From Bradyrhizobium sp. CB1015 (GTDB taxonomy: Bacteria; Pseudomonadota; Alphaproteobacteria; Rhizobiales; Xanthobacteraceae), in contig NZ_CP104174.1 of the NCBI RefSeq assembly GCF_025200925.1, positions 6,572,001 to 6,636,000 on the forward strand: a DNA stretch of 64,000 nucleotides. The letters run 5' to 3'. The translations under genes and the position numbers were made by a program. The notes under the pieces are model-generated. The model had not been told where the DNA came from and searched no databases. It saw only the letters and a list, made by a program, of their open reading frames with translations. Positions 55,359 through 64,000 of this stretch are shown here, piece by piece. The stretch's first letter is position 1. The number at the start of each line of letters is the position of its first letter.

Positions 55359-55870
55359 TAATCCAGCCACTGATTTGATCCGGAGATTCGGCGCGAATCG
55401 CAACCAGCGCTGCCGGAGCCCTCAGCCGTGATTGCGTGACGTTTACCTCGCATTTGAGCGGTCCCTTGCAACGAGCGCCATCGTTCCATTGCCACTCTTG
55501 AAACTTAATCCTCCGCCTTAGTTGCAGCGCCGTCAAGGGGAACCTGAGCGCAGCGGCGGCCTCAAGGGCTCACCGAAGCCGCTGAATTCGCTACTGCAAA
55601 ATCAAAATCTTCACCTCCGTGCGCTGTCGAGCAAACCGCCTTCTCTCTTGGGCAAGTTTCCCGCTGACGAAGCCGTTAGGGATTGCGGCAGGAACAACAA
55701 GAACGGGCCGCTCCTGCACGTGGACCCGTGGCTCTCATCAGGAGGAGGAAACAGCACAGCATCGTTTCTGGTCCCAACGTGACCGCCCTGCACGAGCAGA
55801 CGCCGGACGAGAAGCCCGGTGATTCAGCAATGCTTCGGAAACAATAAACGAGACCAACGGAGGAATAACT
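55359..55870. promoter_or_regulatory. Long divergent control region upstream of xoxF
   Basis: About 510 bases between the AraC gene and xoxF. The only convincing signal is the ribosome binding site GGAGGAATAACT just before the xoxF ATG. A long 5' leader is likely. Open frames here lack domain or start support. Operators for the AraC protein and the two-component system could both fit in. Confidence 0.5.
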
Positions 55871-57676
55871 ATGCGCAAGGTGCTACTGGCGACCTATCTC
55901 GGCTCCGCGGCGGCTCTCGCCGTCGGCAGCGCCTCAGCCAATGACGAGCTGATCAAGATGTCGCAGAACCCGAAGGACTGGGTGATGCCGGCGGGCGACT
56001 ATGGCAACACCCGCTATTCCAAGCTGAACCAGATCAACGCCCAGAACGTCGGCAAGCTTCAGGTCGCTTGGACGTTCTCGACCGGCGTGCTGCGCGGCCA
56101 TGAAGGCGGCCCGCTGATCATCGGCAACGTCATGTACGTCCACACGCCGTTCCCGAACAAGGTCTACGCCATTGACCTTTCCAACGAGAACAAGATCATC
56201 TGGAAGTACGAGCCGAAGCAGGATCCGAACGTCATCCCCGTGATGTGCTGCGACACCGTCAACCGCGGCCTGTCCTACGGCGACGGCAAGATCATCCTGC
56301 ATCAGGCCGACACCAACCTCGTCGCACTCGACGCCAAGACCGGCCAGGTGGCCTGGTCGGCAACCAACGGCAATCCTGCGAAGGGCGAGACCGGCACGTC
56401 GGCCGCGCTTGTCGTCAAGGACAAGGTCCTGGTCGGCATCTCCGGCGGCGAGTTCGGCGTGCAGTGCCACGTCACCGCATACGACCTCAAGAGCGGCAAG
56501 CAGGTCTGGCGCGCCTATTCCGAAGGTCCCGATGATCAGATCAAGCTCGATCCCGTCAAGACCACGTCGCTCGGCAAGCCGGTCGGGCCCGACTCGTCGC
56601 TGAAGACCTGGCAAGGCGATCAGTGGAAGATCGGCGGCGGCTGTACCTGGGGCTGGATCTCCTACGATCCCGCTTTGAACCTCGTCTATTACGGCTCGGG
56701 CAACCCCTCGACCTGGAATCCGAAGCAGCGTCCGGGCGACAACAAATGGTCGATGACCATCTTCGCGCGCGATGCGGACTCCGGCATGGCCAAGTGGGTC
56801 TACCAGATGACGCCCCACGACGAGTGGGACTATGACGGCGTCAACGAAATGATCCTCACCGATCAGCAGATCAACGGTCAGAACCGCAAGCTGCTGACGC
56901 ACTTCGACCGCAACGGGCTCGCCTACACCATGGACCGCGAGAGCGGCGAATTGCTGGTCGCCGAGAAGTACGACCCGAAGGTGAACTGGACCAGCGGCGT
57001 CGACATGGACAAGAACTCGCCGACCTACGGCCGTCCCAAGGTCGTCGCTCAATATTCGACCGAGCACGGCGGAGAGGACAAGAACACGAAGGGCATCTGC
57101 CCGGCCGCGCTCGGCACCAAGGACGAGCAGCCGGCGGCCTACTCGCCGGACACGCAGCTGTTCTACGTTCCGACCAACCACGTCTGCATGGACTACGAAC
57201 CGTTCAAGGTGAGCTACACCGCGGGTCAGCCCTATGTGGGTGCGACGCTCTCGATGTATCCGCCGCAGGGTGAAAGCCACATGGGCAACTTCATCGCCTG
57301 GGACGGCAAGACCGGCAAGATCGTCTGGTCGAACAAGGAGCAGTTCTCGGTCTGGTCGGGTGCGCTCGCAACCGCCGGCGGCGTGGTGTTCTACGGCACG
57401 CTCGAAGGCTACCTGAAGGCGGTCGACGCCAAGTCCGGCAAGGAGCTCTACAAGTTCAAGACTCCCTCCGGCATCATCGGCAACGTCACCACCTATGAGA
57501 ACAACGGCAAGCAGTACGTTGCCGTGCTCTCCGGCGTGGGTGGCTGGGCCGGCATCGGTCTGGCGGCAGGTCTGACCGATCCGACCGCAGGCCTCGGTGC
57601 AGTCGGCGGCTACGCGGCCCTCAGCAATTACACGGCGCTCGGCGGTACGCTGACCGTGTTCTCGCTGCCGAACTGA
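55871..57676 (+). CDS. xoxF: Lanthanide-dependent methanol dehydrogenase XoxF
   Basis: A 601-residue periplasmic PQQ dehydrogenase (signal ending ASAND at about residue 23). Vicinal disulfide Cys126-Cys127 in [11 protein letters not shown]. Metal residues by family alignment: Glu194 (GGEFGVQ), Asn278 (GSGNPSTWN), Asp320 and the extra Asp322 in [12 protein letters not shown]; the extra Asp defines the lanthanide form and replaces Ala of MxaF. It oxidises methanol to formaldehyde or further to formate and passes electrons to the cytochrome encoded next. Excellent ribosome binding site (GGAGGAATAAC). The C-terminus [27 protein letters not shown] is typical of XoxF5. Confidence 0.96.
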   Translation: MRKVLLATYLGSAAALAVGSASANDELIKMSQNPKDWVMPAGDYGNTRYSKLNQINAQNVGKLQVAWTFSTGVLRGHEGGPLIIGNVMYVHTPFPNKVYAIDLSNENKIIWKYEPKQDPNVIPVMCCDTVNRGLSYGDGKIILHQADTNLVALDAKTGQVAWSATNGNPAKGETGTSAALVVKDKVLVGISGGEFGVQCHVTAYDLKSGKQVWRAYSEGPDDQIKLDPVKTTSLGKPVGPDSSLKTWQGDQWKIGGGCTWGWISYDPALNLVYYGSGNPSTWNPKQRPGDNKWSMTIFARDADSGMAKWVYQMTPHDEWDYDGVNEMILTDQQINGQNRKLLTHFDRNGLAYTMDRESGELLVAEKYDPKVNWTSGVDMDKNSPTYGRPKVVAQYSTEHGGEDKNTKGICPAALGTKDEQPAAYSPDTQLFYVPTNHVCMDYEPFKVSYTAGQPYVGATLSMYPPQGESHMGNFIAWDGKTGKIVWSNKEQFSVWSGALATAGGVVFYGTLEGYLKAVDAKSGKELYKFKTPSGIIGNVTTYENNGKQYVAVLSGVGGWAGIGLAAGLTDPTAGLGAVGGYAALSNYTALGGTLTVFSLPN

Positions 57677-57692
57677 ACCCGTCAGCATCGCT

Positions 57693-57720
57693 CCGGCGCG
57701 TGGACCTCTCCACGCGCCGG
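57693..57720 (+). promoter_or_regulatory. Intercistronic hairpin between xoxF and xoxG
   Basis: A perfect 11-bp stem (CCGGCGCGTGG with CCACGCGCCGG) and a six-base loop, without a following U-tract. It lies 16 bases after the xoxF stop and 14 before the next start. It could stabilise the xoxF message or lower transcription into the cytochrome gene, giving more XoxF than XoxG. Confidence 0.6.
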
Positions 57721-57734
57721 CTCGTCTCCACCGA

Positions 57735-58280
57735 ATGCCGGCCGAGGGGAAGAAGCTCTTGCGTAAAATCTGCTTTGTCATTGCTGCGACGATCTTGGTT
57801 GCGTCCGGAGGAATTGCGGTCGCGGAGGGTCCGGGCGACCCGGCCGCCGTGAAGAAGGAAGAGGACGGAAAGTGGCTCGATAAGGAGGGAAATCCCACCT
57901 ACAAGATTTCGGCCGACGGCACCGTGGACTGGTTCACCTATTCCGGATACCGCCGCTATCACTCGGACTGCCACGTGTGCCACGGCCCCGACGGCATGGG
58001 ATCGACCTACGCACCGGCGCTGAAGGATTCCGTCAGGTCGATGAGCTACGGCGACTTCCTCGGCGTGGTCGCCTCTGGCCGCAAGAACATCTCGACCGCG
58101 CAGGAGAACGTCATGCCGGCCTTCGGCGACAACCCGAACGTCGCCTGCTACATGGACGACCTCTATGTCTATCTCCGCGCGCGCTCAACCGAAGCCTGGG
58201 GCCGGCAGCGTCCTGCGAAAAAAGAGGAGAAGACTGAGGCCTACACCAAGGCTGAAGACGCCTGCATGGGCAAGAAATGA
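57735..58280 (+). CDS. xoxG: Methanol-metabolism c-type cytochrome (XoxG type)
   Basis: A 181-residue cytochrome. Signal region KICFVIAATILVASGGIAVA; single haem motif CHVCH at Cys79-His83 in YRRYHSDCHVCHGPDGMGSTYAPALKDS; likely Met ligand in ENVMPAFGDNPNV. The long N-terminal segment before the haem (KWLDKEGNPTYKISADGTVDWFTYSGYRRYH) is characteristic of the methanol-metabolism cytochrome family. It accepts electrons from XoxF. Position directly after xoxF supports this. ATG at 57735; a TTG at 57759 with a better placed AGGGGAAG is a credible alternative. Confidence 0.92.
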   Translation: MPAEGKKLLRKICFVIAATILVASGGIAVAEGPGDPAAVKKEEDGKWLDKEGNPTYKISADGTVDWFTYSGYRRYHSDCHVCHGPDGMGSTYAPALKDSVRSMSYGDFLGVVASGRKNISTAQENVMPAFGDNPNVACYMDDLYVYLRARSTEAWGRQRPAKKEEKTEAYTKAEDACMGKK

Positions 58281-58340
58281 ACGTTACGAAGGCTGCCAAG
58301 ACTACTTCTTGGCGTCTGATGCGAATTTGAGGAGCTAGCG

Positions 58341-59450
<1,110 letters not shown>

Positions 59451-59481
59451 CTCGAAAACGTCACACCAAGGAGGATCGACC

Positions 59482-60045
59482 ATGACTGTTGCACTCCATC
59501 CCTCGATCGACAGCGGCATCAAGCAAGGCAGCGGCAACTTCGCCGGCGGCACGCTGGTCTGCAAATGCAGCGACCACCCGGTGAAGGTCGGCATCAAGGG
59601 CGACGTCGCCCACAATCATGCCTGCGGCTGCACCAAGTGCTGGAAGCCGCAAGGCGCGCTCTTCTCCGTCGTCGCCGTGGTGCCGCGCCAGAACGTCACC
59701 GTGCTCGAGAACGGCGACAAGCTCCAGATCGTCGATCCCTCGGCGGTGATCCAGCGCTACGCCTGCAGGGCCTGCGGCACGCACATGTACGGCCGGATCG
59801 AGAACAAGAACCATCCGTTCTATGGCCTCGATTTCATCCATCCCGAATTGTTCCAGGAGCAGGGCTCGCAGGCGCCGCAATTCGCCGCCTTCGTCTCCTC
59901 CGTGATCGAATCGGGTGTGAAGCCAGAGCAGATGGCCGGCATCCGTGCGCGGCTGAAGGAGATCGGCCTCGAGCCCTATGACTGCCTGTCGCCGGCGCTG
60001 ATGGACGCGATCGCGACCCATGTGGCGAAGGCCAAAGCTGCCTGA
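59482..60045 (+). CDS. gfa: S-(hydroxymethyl)glutathione synthase (Gfa)
   Basis: A 187-residue GFA-fold zinc protein: [42 protein letters not shown] and [30 protein letters not shown] provide the CxC, CxxC and CxxCGTH zinc residues. It speeds the reaction of glutathione with formaldehyde, as in Paracoccus. GGAGGATCGACC precedes the ATG. It is the last gene of the xoxF-xoxG-flhA-gfa unit, before a strong terminator. Confidence 0.95.
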   Translation: MTVALHPSIDSGIKQGSGNFAGGTLVCKCSDHPVKVGIKGDVAHNHACGCTKCWKPQGALFSVVAVVPRQNVTVLENGDKLQIVDPSAVIQRYACRACGTHMYGRIENKNHPFYGLDFIHPELFQEQGSQAPQFAAFVSSVIESGVKPEQMAGIRARLKEIGLEPYDCLSPALMDAIATHVAKAKAA

Positions 60046-60674
60046 AAGGACCGCTTGAACGCGGCCGCCGGAGAGCCCTAGCCGGCCCCGATCCGCTCGC
60101 TGGCGTCGACCATCGCCAGCGAACGGCCTAGGTCCCCGCTCCGGGACCACTGCGGCGCGTTGCCGCTTCTGCACCACGCGTGAGTAAGGACCATCGGCTC
60201 CTCAGTCCTGGTCTCTGAATGACTGCGCAGGACCGTCCGCTTCCTGCTTGAAGTTCGCGGTGCTCTGCGTTCTCCCTCCCTCGACTGAGGCCTACTGCTT
60301 CGTCCGTTCGGTCTTGCTGACGGACGAAGCTTTTTTCGTTGCGCCCATTTGATCAGCACGCCGCGGGATGACGCGCCCTGTTTTTGACAAACAGTCGATG
60401 CAATCTTTTCCCGGTGAGAACACCCGGCTGTGAACGCCGGGTCGGAGCGATCTCTGCTAGGGTCGCTCCGTCACGATGCCGCGCGAAGACAATCAATCAA
60501 AAAGAAGACGGGAGGCATCGAGCACATCCAGACATCGCCATCAGCGTTCCTGCCTCCCTCCGGGATTTGCCCGCGCGGGACCACGGCAGGACGTGGCGAG
60601 ACGACGCACGAACCGTCGCCCCGACCGGCGGCGAAGTTTGAATTTGGCATGCTTATGAAGAGCGAGGTACGATC
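60046..60674. other. Intergenic region between gfa and the molybdenum hydroxylase
   Basis: About 630 bases without a supported gene. It contains the gfa terminator (60297-60336). At 60422-60442 (ACCCGGC with GCCGGGT) and 60444-60469 (GGAGCGA with TCGCTCC) two hairpins lie back to back, about 200 bases before the first hydroxylase gene; they may be leader structures. Frames in this region are low-complexity and unsupported. Confidence 0.45.
60297..60336 (+). terminator. Rho-independent terminator of the xoxF operon
   Basis: A 10-bp perfect stem GCTTCGTCCG with CGGACGAAGC, a 14-base loop and six T residues. It lies 250 bases after the gfa stop on the plus strand. Confidence 0.88.
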
Positions 60675-61127
60675 ATGATCAAGGTGAAGATCAACGGCCA
60701 GGAACAGAGCTGGGACGGTGACCCGGATCTCCCGCTACTCTGGTTCCTGCGTGACGAGGCCGGACTGACCGGCACCAAATACGGCTGCGGTCAGGCCCTG
60801 TGCGGCGCCTGCACGGTCATCGTCGACAAGCAAGCGGTGCGCGCCTGCATCACGTCGGTCAACGACGTCGCCGGACGCGAGGTCACCACGATCGAGGGGC
60901 TGCATCCGAATGGCGATCACCCGGTGCAGAAGGCGTGGCGCCAGGTCAACGTGCCCCAATGCGGCTTCTGCCAGGCCGGCCAGATCATGCAGGCCGCGGC
61001 GCTTCTGATGGACAACCCGAAGCCCTCGCATGACCAGATCCGCGAGGCGATGTCCGGCAACATCTGCCGTTGCGGCTGCTACCAGCGCATCGAGAACGCC
61101 GTCCATCTCGCATCGACGGGGGTGTGA
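60675..61127 (+). CDS. (2Fe-2S) subunit of a molybdenum hydroxylase (IorA type)
   Basis: A 150-residue iron-sulfur protein. The plant-type cluster uses Cys38, 43, 46 and 58 ([23 protein letters not shown]), the second cluster Cys96, 99, 131 and 133 ([10 protein letters not shown] and [12 protein letters not shown]). This two-cluster small subunit is shared by isoquinoline 1-oxidoreductase and aldehyde dehydrogenases of the xanthine oxidase family. It is followed one base later by the molybdenum subunit. It would pass electrons from the molybdenum site to a cytochrome or quinone. Confidence 0.94.
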   Translation: MIKVKINGQEQSWDGDPDLPLLWFLRDEAGLTGTKYGCGQALCGACTVIVDKQAVRACITSVNDVAGREVTTIEGLHPNGDHPVQKAWRQVNVPQCGFCQAGQIMQAAALLMDNPKPSHDQIREAMSGNICRCGCYQRIENAVHLASTGV

Positions 61128-61128
61128 C

Positions 61129-63441
61129 ATGAATTTCATCGACAATCCCCGCAAGCTGCGCGGCTTCGAAAAGCACATCAAGGTCGAGAAGGTGTCGCGC
61201 CGCAGCATCCTGAAGGGGCTCGGCGTCACCGGCGGCTTCGTGCTCGCTGCCCCCGTGATGTCGCGCCAGGCGCTCGCCTATGAGACCGGCGCCGGAAAAA
61301 TGCCACACGGCGTCGTGGTCGATCCGCGCGTGTTCGTTTCGGTAGGCGCGGATGGCATCGTCACCATCGTCGGGCACCGTTCGGAAATGGGCACCGGCGT
61401 GCGCACCAGCCTGCCGCTGATAGTGGCCGAGGAGATGGAGGCCGATTGGTCCAGGGTCAAGGTGCAGCAGGCTCATGGCGATGAGGTGAAGTTCGGCAAC
61501 CAGGACACCGACGGCTCGCGCAGCACGCGGCACTATCTGATCCCGATGCGCCAGATCGGCGCCTCCGCCCGCACCATGCTGGAGCAGGCCGCAGCCAAGC
61601 GCTGGGGCGTGCCGGCGACCGAGGTCAAGGCGGTCAACCACGAGGTCGTCCACAGCGCCAGCGGCCGCAAGCTCGGCTTCGGCGAGCTGGCCGCGGACGC
61701 CGCCAAGGAATCGGTGCCGAGCATCGAAAGCCTCAAGCTGAAGGACCCCCGGGATTTCCGCTATCTCGGCAAGGGTCAGGTCGGCATCGTCGATCTCCAC
61801 GACATCACCACCGGCAAGGCGCGCTATGGAGCCGACGTGCGGCTGCCGGGCATGAAATATGCCGTGATCGCCCGCCCACCGGTGACCGGTGGCAAGCTGG
61901 TCAAGTTCGAGCCGGAAGCGGCACTGAAGATCCCCGGCGTCGAGAAGGTGATGCAGGTGCGCGGTTGGCCATGGCCATCGAAGTTCCAGCCGCTCGGCGG
62001 CGTCGCGGTGATCGCGCGCAACACCGGCGCGGCGATCAAGGGCCGCGACGCCTTGAAGCTGGTCTGGGATGACGGGCCCAACGGCAAATACGACTCGGTC
62101 GCCTACCGCAAGGAGCTCGAGGAAGCCTCGCGCAAGCCGGGCCTCGTGCTGCGCAAGGAGGGTGATGCGGACGCTGCCTTGAAGAGCGCCGACAAGGTGA
62201 TCGTCGGCGAGTACTACATTCCGCACCTCGCCCATGTCGCCATGGAGCCGCCGGTGGCGGTTGCCGACGTCAAGGGCGACAAGGCGGAGATCTGGGCGCC
62301 GGTGCAGAGTCCCGGCGGCACCCGCGAGGACGTCGCCAAGACGCTCGGCATTCCCGAGGCCAACGTCACGGTCGACGTGACGCTGCTCGGCGGCGGGTTC
62401 GGACGCAAGTCGAAATGCGACTTTGCGCTCGAAGCCGCGCTGCTCTCGAAAGAGCTCGGCGCGCCGGTGAAGGTGCAGTGGACGCGGGAGGACGACATCC
62501 ACAACGGCTTCCTGCACACCGTCTCGGTCGAGCGGATCGAGGCCGGCCTCGACAAGAGCGGCAAGGTGATCGCCTGGCGCCACCGCAGCGTGGCTCCCAG
62601 CATCGCCTCGACCTTTGCCGCCGGAACGGTGCATCAGGCGCCGTTCGAGATCGGCATGGGCCTTGTCGACATGCCGTTCGAGATCGCGAACATCTCTTGT
62701 GAGAATCCGGAAGCGGCCGCGCACACCCGCATCGGCTGGTTCCGTTCGGTCTCGAACATCCCGCGCGCCTTTGCCGTCCAGTCGATGGTCGGCGAGATCG
62801 CGCAGGCGACCGGCCGCGACCAGAAGGACATGCTGCTCGAGCTGATCGGCTCGCCTCGCATCGTCAAGCCCAACGTGAAGGACCTCTGGAATTACGGCGA
62901 GCCCCAGGACAGCTACCCGATCGATACCGCGCGGCTGCGCAAGGTGGTCGAGCTGGTCGCCGAGAAGGGTGAATGGGGACGGAAGGTGCCTAAGGGCCAC
63001 GGTCTCGGCATCGCCGTGCACCGCAGCTTCGTCAGCTACATCGCGACCATCGTCGAGGTCGCCGTCGACGACAAGGGCAAGCTGACGGTGCCGCGGGTCG
63101 ACACCGCGATCGATTGCGGTACCTATGTCAACCCCGAGCGCATCGCTTCGCAGATCGAGGGCGCGGCGATCATGGGGCTGAGCCTTGCCAAATACGGCGA
63201 GATCACCTTCAAGGACGGCAAGGTGCAGCAGAAGAATTTTGACGACTTCCAGGTCGTCAGGATCGACGAATCGCCTGCGGTGACCAACGTCTATATTGTG
63301 CCGCCCGGACCCGACACGCCGCCGAGCGGCGTCGGCGAGCCCGGTGTTCCCCCGTTCGCGCCGGCCCTGATCAACGCGATCTTCGCGGCGACGGGAAAAC
63401 GCATCCGCTCGCTTCCGATCGGCAAGCAATTGGAGGCGTGA
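61129..63441 (+). CDS. Molybdopterin-binding subunit of a molybdenum hydroxylase (IorB/aldehyde dehydrogenase type)
   Basis: A 770-residue protein with a twin-arginine signal ([21 protein letters not shown]), so the enzyme is probably periplasmic or bound to the outer face of the membrane. Molybdopterin-binding landmarks: [77 protein letters not shown] and the catalytic Glu in [20 protein letters not shown]. The family hydroxylates N-heterocycles or oxidises aldehydes. The usual third subunit, a cytochrome c, is absent here. A position just after a formaldehyde operon makes an aldehyde substrate attractive but not proven. Confidence 0.92.
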   Translation: MNFIDNPRKLRGFEKHIKVEKVSRRSILKGLGVTGGFVLAAPVMSRQALAYETGAGKMPHGVVVDPRVFVSVGADGIVTIVGHRSEMGTGVRTSLPLIVAEEMEADWSRVKVQQAHGDEVKFGNQDTDGSRSTRHYLIPMRQIGASARTMLEQAAAKRWGVPATEVKAVNHEVVHSASGRKLGFGELAADAAKESVPSIESLKLKDPRDFRYLGKGQVGIVDLHDITTGKARYGADVRLPGMKYAVIARPPVTGGKLVKFEPEAALKIPGVEKVMQVRGWPWPSKFQPLGGVAVIARNTGAAIKGRDALKLVWDDGPNGKYDSVAYRKELEEASRKPGLVLRKEGDADAALKSADKVIVGEYYIPHLAHVAMEPPVAVADVKGDKAEIWAPVQSPGGTREDVAKTLGIPEANVTVDVTLLGGGFGRKSKCDFALEAALLSKELGAPVKVQWTREDDIHNGFLHTVSVERIEAGLDKSGKVIAWRHRSVAPSIASTFAAGTVHQAPFEIGMGLVDMPFEIANISCENPEAAAHTRIGWFRSVSNIPRAFAVQSMVGEIAQATGRDQKDMLLELIGSPRIVKPNVKDLWNYGEPQDSYPIDTARLRKVVELVAEKGEWGRKVPKGHGLGIAVHRSFVSYIATIVEVAVDDKGKLTVPRVDTAIDCGTYVNPERIASQIEGAAIMGLSLAKYGEITFKDGKVQQKNFDDFQVVRIDESPAVTNVYIVPPGPDTPPSGVGEPGVPPFAPALINAIFAATGKRIRSLPIGKQLEA

Positions 63442-63513
63442 AACGGAACCGAAGCGCGAGGCGGAACACAAGGCGCCTCGCGCCGTTTGCATCGATCTGA
63501 CAGGAGCAGATCG

Positions 63514-63771
63514 ATGACCAACATCTCAAAGGCGCTCGCAGTCTCGCTGTCGGGCGCCTTTCTTTTGGCTGCCGCGGGCGCACTCGCCCAGAGCAACACA
63601 ACGCCCCCGACCACAGCCACGCGCCCAACCGGGCCCGACCAGAATTCGCTGCCCAACGCCAACGCCCCGCCCGCCTCCACCACCCAGACCACCGGGCAGC
63701 ACAATCCCGATCCCAAGATTCGCGAGATGAACCAGAAGGAGAAGGACAAGGTCGAGCGCGAGGGGAAGTAG
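63514..63771 (+). CDS. Small exported Pro/Thr-rich protein
   Basis: An 85-residue protein: signal [19 protein letters not shown], then a Pro/Thr/Asn-rich middle ([27 protein letters not shown]) and a charged end [23 protein letters not shown] lies eight bases before the ATG. No domain recognised. It follows the hydroxylase genes by about 70 bases, and cotranscription is possible. Confidence 0.65.
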   Translation: MTNISKALAVSLSGAFLLAAAGALAQSNTTPPTTATRPTGPDQNSLPNANAPPASTTQTTGQHNPDPKIREMNQKEKDKVEREGK

Positions 63772-63788
63772 CCCTTTCGCACCACTGT

Positions 63789-63873
63789 CGTCATGGCCGG
63801 GCTTGTCCCGGCCTTCCACGGCCTTGCCGCGGCGCGAAGAACGTGGATGCCCGGGACAAGCCCGGGCATGACG
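63789..63873. repeat. 85-bp palindromic repeat, copy 2
   Basis: CGTCATGGCCGGGCTTGTCC at the left and GGACAAGCCCGGGCATGACG at the right, same length as the copy at 45624-45708. Non-coding hairpin element. Confidence 0.85.
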
Positions 63874-63904
63874 AGGAGTACGTGGCGCGCTGACCAGGCC
63901 CACC

Positions 63905-63938
63905 GCAAAAATGCGGCGGACGTTGCCGTCCGCCGCAT
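63905..63938 (-). terminator. Terminator of the minus-strand gene at the window edge
   Basis: A perfect 12-bp stem ATGCGGCGGACG with CGTCCGCCGCAT and the loop TTGC. On the minus strand it is followed by a short T-tract (ATTTTTG). It lies about 45 bases downstream of the stop codon at 63984. Confidence 0.85.
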
Positions 63939-63983
63939 TCACCACCCCCCTGCTGCTCCGCTTCTATCGATCCGCCCGCGGAG

Positions 63984-64000
63984 CTATTTCTTCAGCGCGA
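63984..64000 (-). CDS. C-terminal end of a minus-strand gene (partial)
   Basis: Reading leftward from the window edge, the bases give ...Ala-Leu-Lys-Lys-stop, and a clear terminator follows at 63905-63938. Only four or five codons are visible, so the product cannot be named. The stop and terminator pair is the only evidence. Confidence 0.5.

Noticed and set aside
55934..57898. A 654-codon open frame antisense to xoxF
   Set aside because: xoxF has every metal and cofactor residue in place; the antisense frame has none and no start signal.
60985..63492. An 835-codon open frame antisense to the molybdenum hydroxylase
   Set aside because: Shadow of a strongly supported gene with intact catalytic motifs; the antisense translation is low-complexity.

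Overview
The window looks like a chromosomal segment of a Bradyrhizobium-type alphaproteobacterium (Nitrobacteraceae). It is GC-rich, has short intergenic spaces carrying many interspersed palindromic repeats, and holds gene sets typical of soil Rhizobiales: a ClC channel with a CBS tail, Hsp20 with a Lon-type protease, several solute-binding proteins, PQQ-dependent methanol oxidation and glutathione-linked formaldehyde oxidation. I see no rRNA, tRNA, CRISPR array, phage or plasmid functions. The genus is inferred from content only.

Bases 1-24,700 are mixed housekeeping and accessory genes: an exported Gly/Tyr-rich protein, a ClC channel, a class II aldolase, a DUF3606-peptidase C26 fusion next to a YbdK-type carboxylate-amine ligase, a stress block (DUF892 ferritin-like protein, Hsp20, Lon), an HU protein, a thiolase, an exported GH1 glycosidase, a LysR regulator with a divergent SnoaL-like gene, a GrlR-like protein, an AraC regulator followed by a truncated alpha/beta-hydrolase, an FAD oxidoreductase and a metallo-beta-lactamase-fold enzyme, and a complete sugar-type ABC importer. 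An IS630-family element (24,712-25,759) ends this part.

Bases 25,757-60,045 are the most interesting part: a broad island for lanthanide- and PQQ-dependent alcohol oxidation. It holds a TonB-dependent receptor, a divergent two-component system, S-formylglutathione hydrolase, and a set of exported proteins plus ABC transporter (substrate-binding protein, DUF3280 protein, beta-propeller, ATPase, permease, small exported protein) that resembles the lanthanide uptake (lut) cluster of Methylorubrum. It also holds 'quinoprotein-associated' factors (CXXCW protein, XoxJ-like binding protein, zinc metallohydrolase, SoxYZ-like carrier), a second ABC importer of the nitrate/taurine type, an orphan 26-codon pqqA, a lanmodulin (four closely spaced EF hands) and two PQQ dehydrogenases. 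Both dehydrogenases carry the extra Asp (D-Y-D) that marks lanthanide use. One sits in an ADH-cytochrome c-XoxJ-like operon (48,297-51,254). The other is a classical XoxF followed by a XoxG-type cytochrome, glutathione-dependent formaldehyde dehydrogenase and Gfa (55,871-60,045), with an AraC regulator divergent from it.

Together these genes describe a pathway. Lanthanide crosses the outer membrane through the TonB receptor, is buffered in the periplasm by lanmodulin and handled by the lut-like ABC system. It then activates XoxF-type enzymes, which pass electrons to their cytochromes c. Formaldehyde is captured by Gfa, oxidised by the class III dehydrogenase and hydrolysed to formate by FghA. 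Bases 60,675-63,441 hold a two-gene molybdenum hydroxylase of the isoquinoline-oxidoreductase/aldehyde dehydrogenase type. The window ends in a small exported protein and the last codons of a minus-strand gene.

Intergenic regions carry at least five families of palindromic or inverted-repeat elements. Two families occur as pairs of equal-length copies (103 bp and 85 bp). Another is a MITE-like element with an 18-bp terminal inverted repeat, nested in another repeat.
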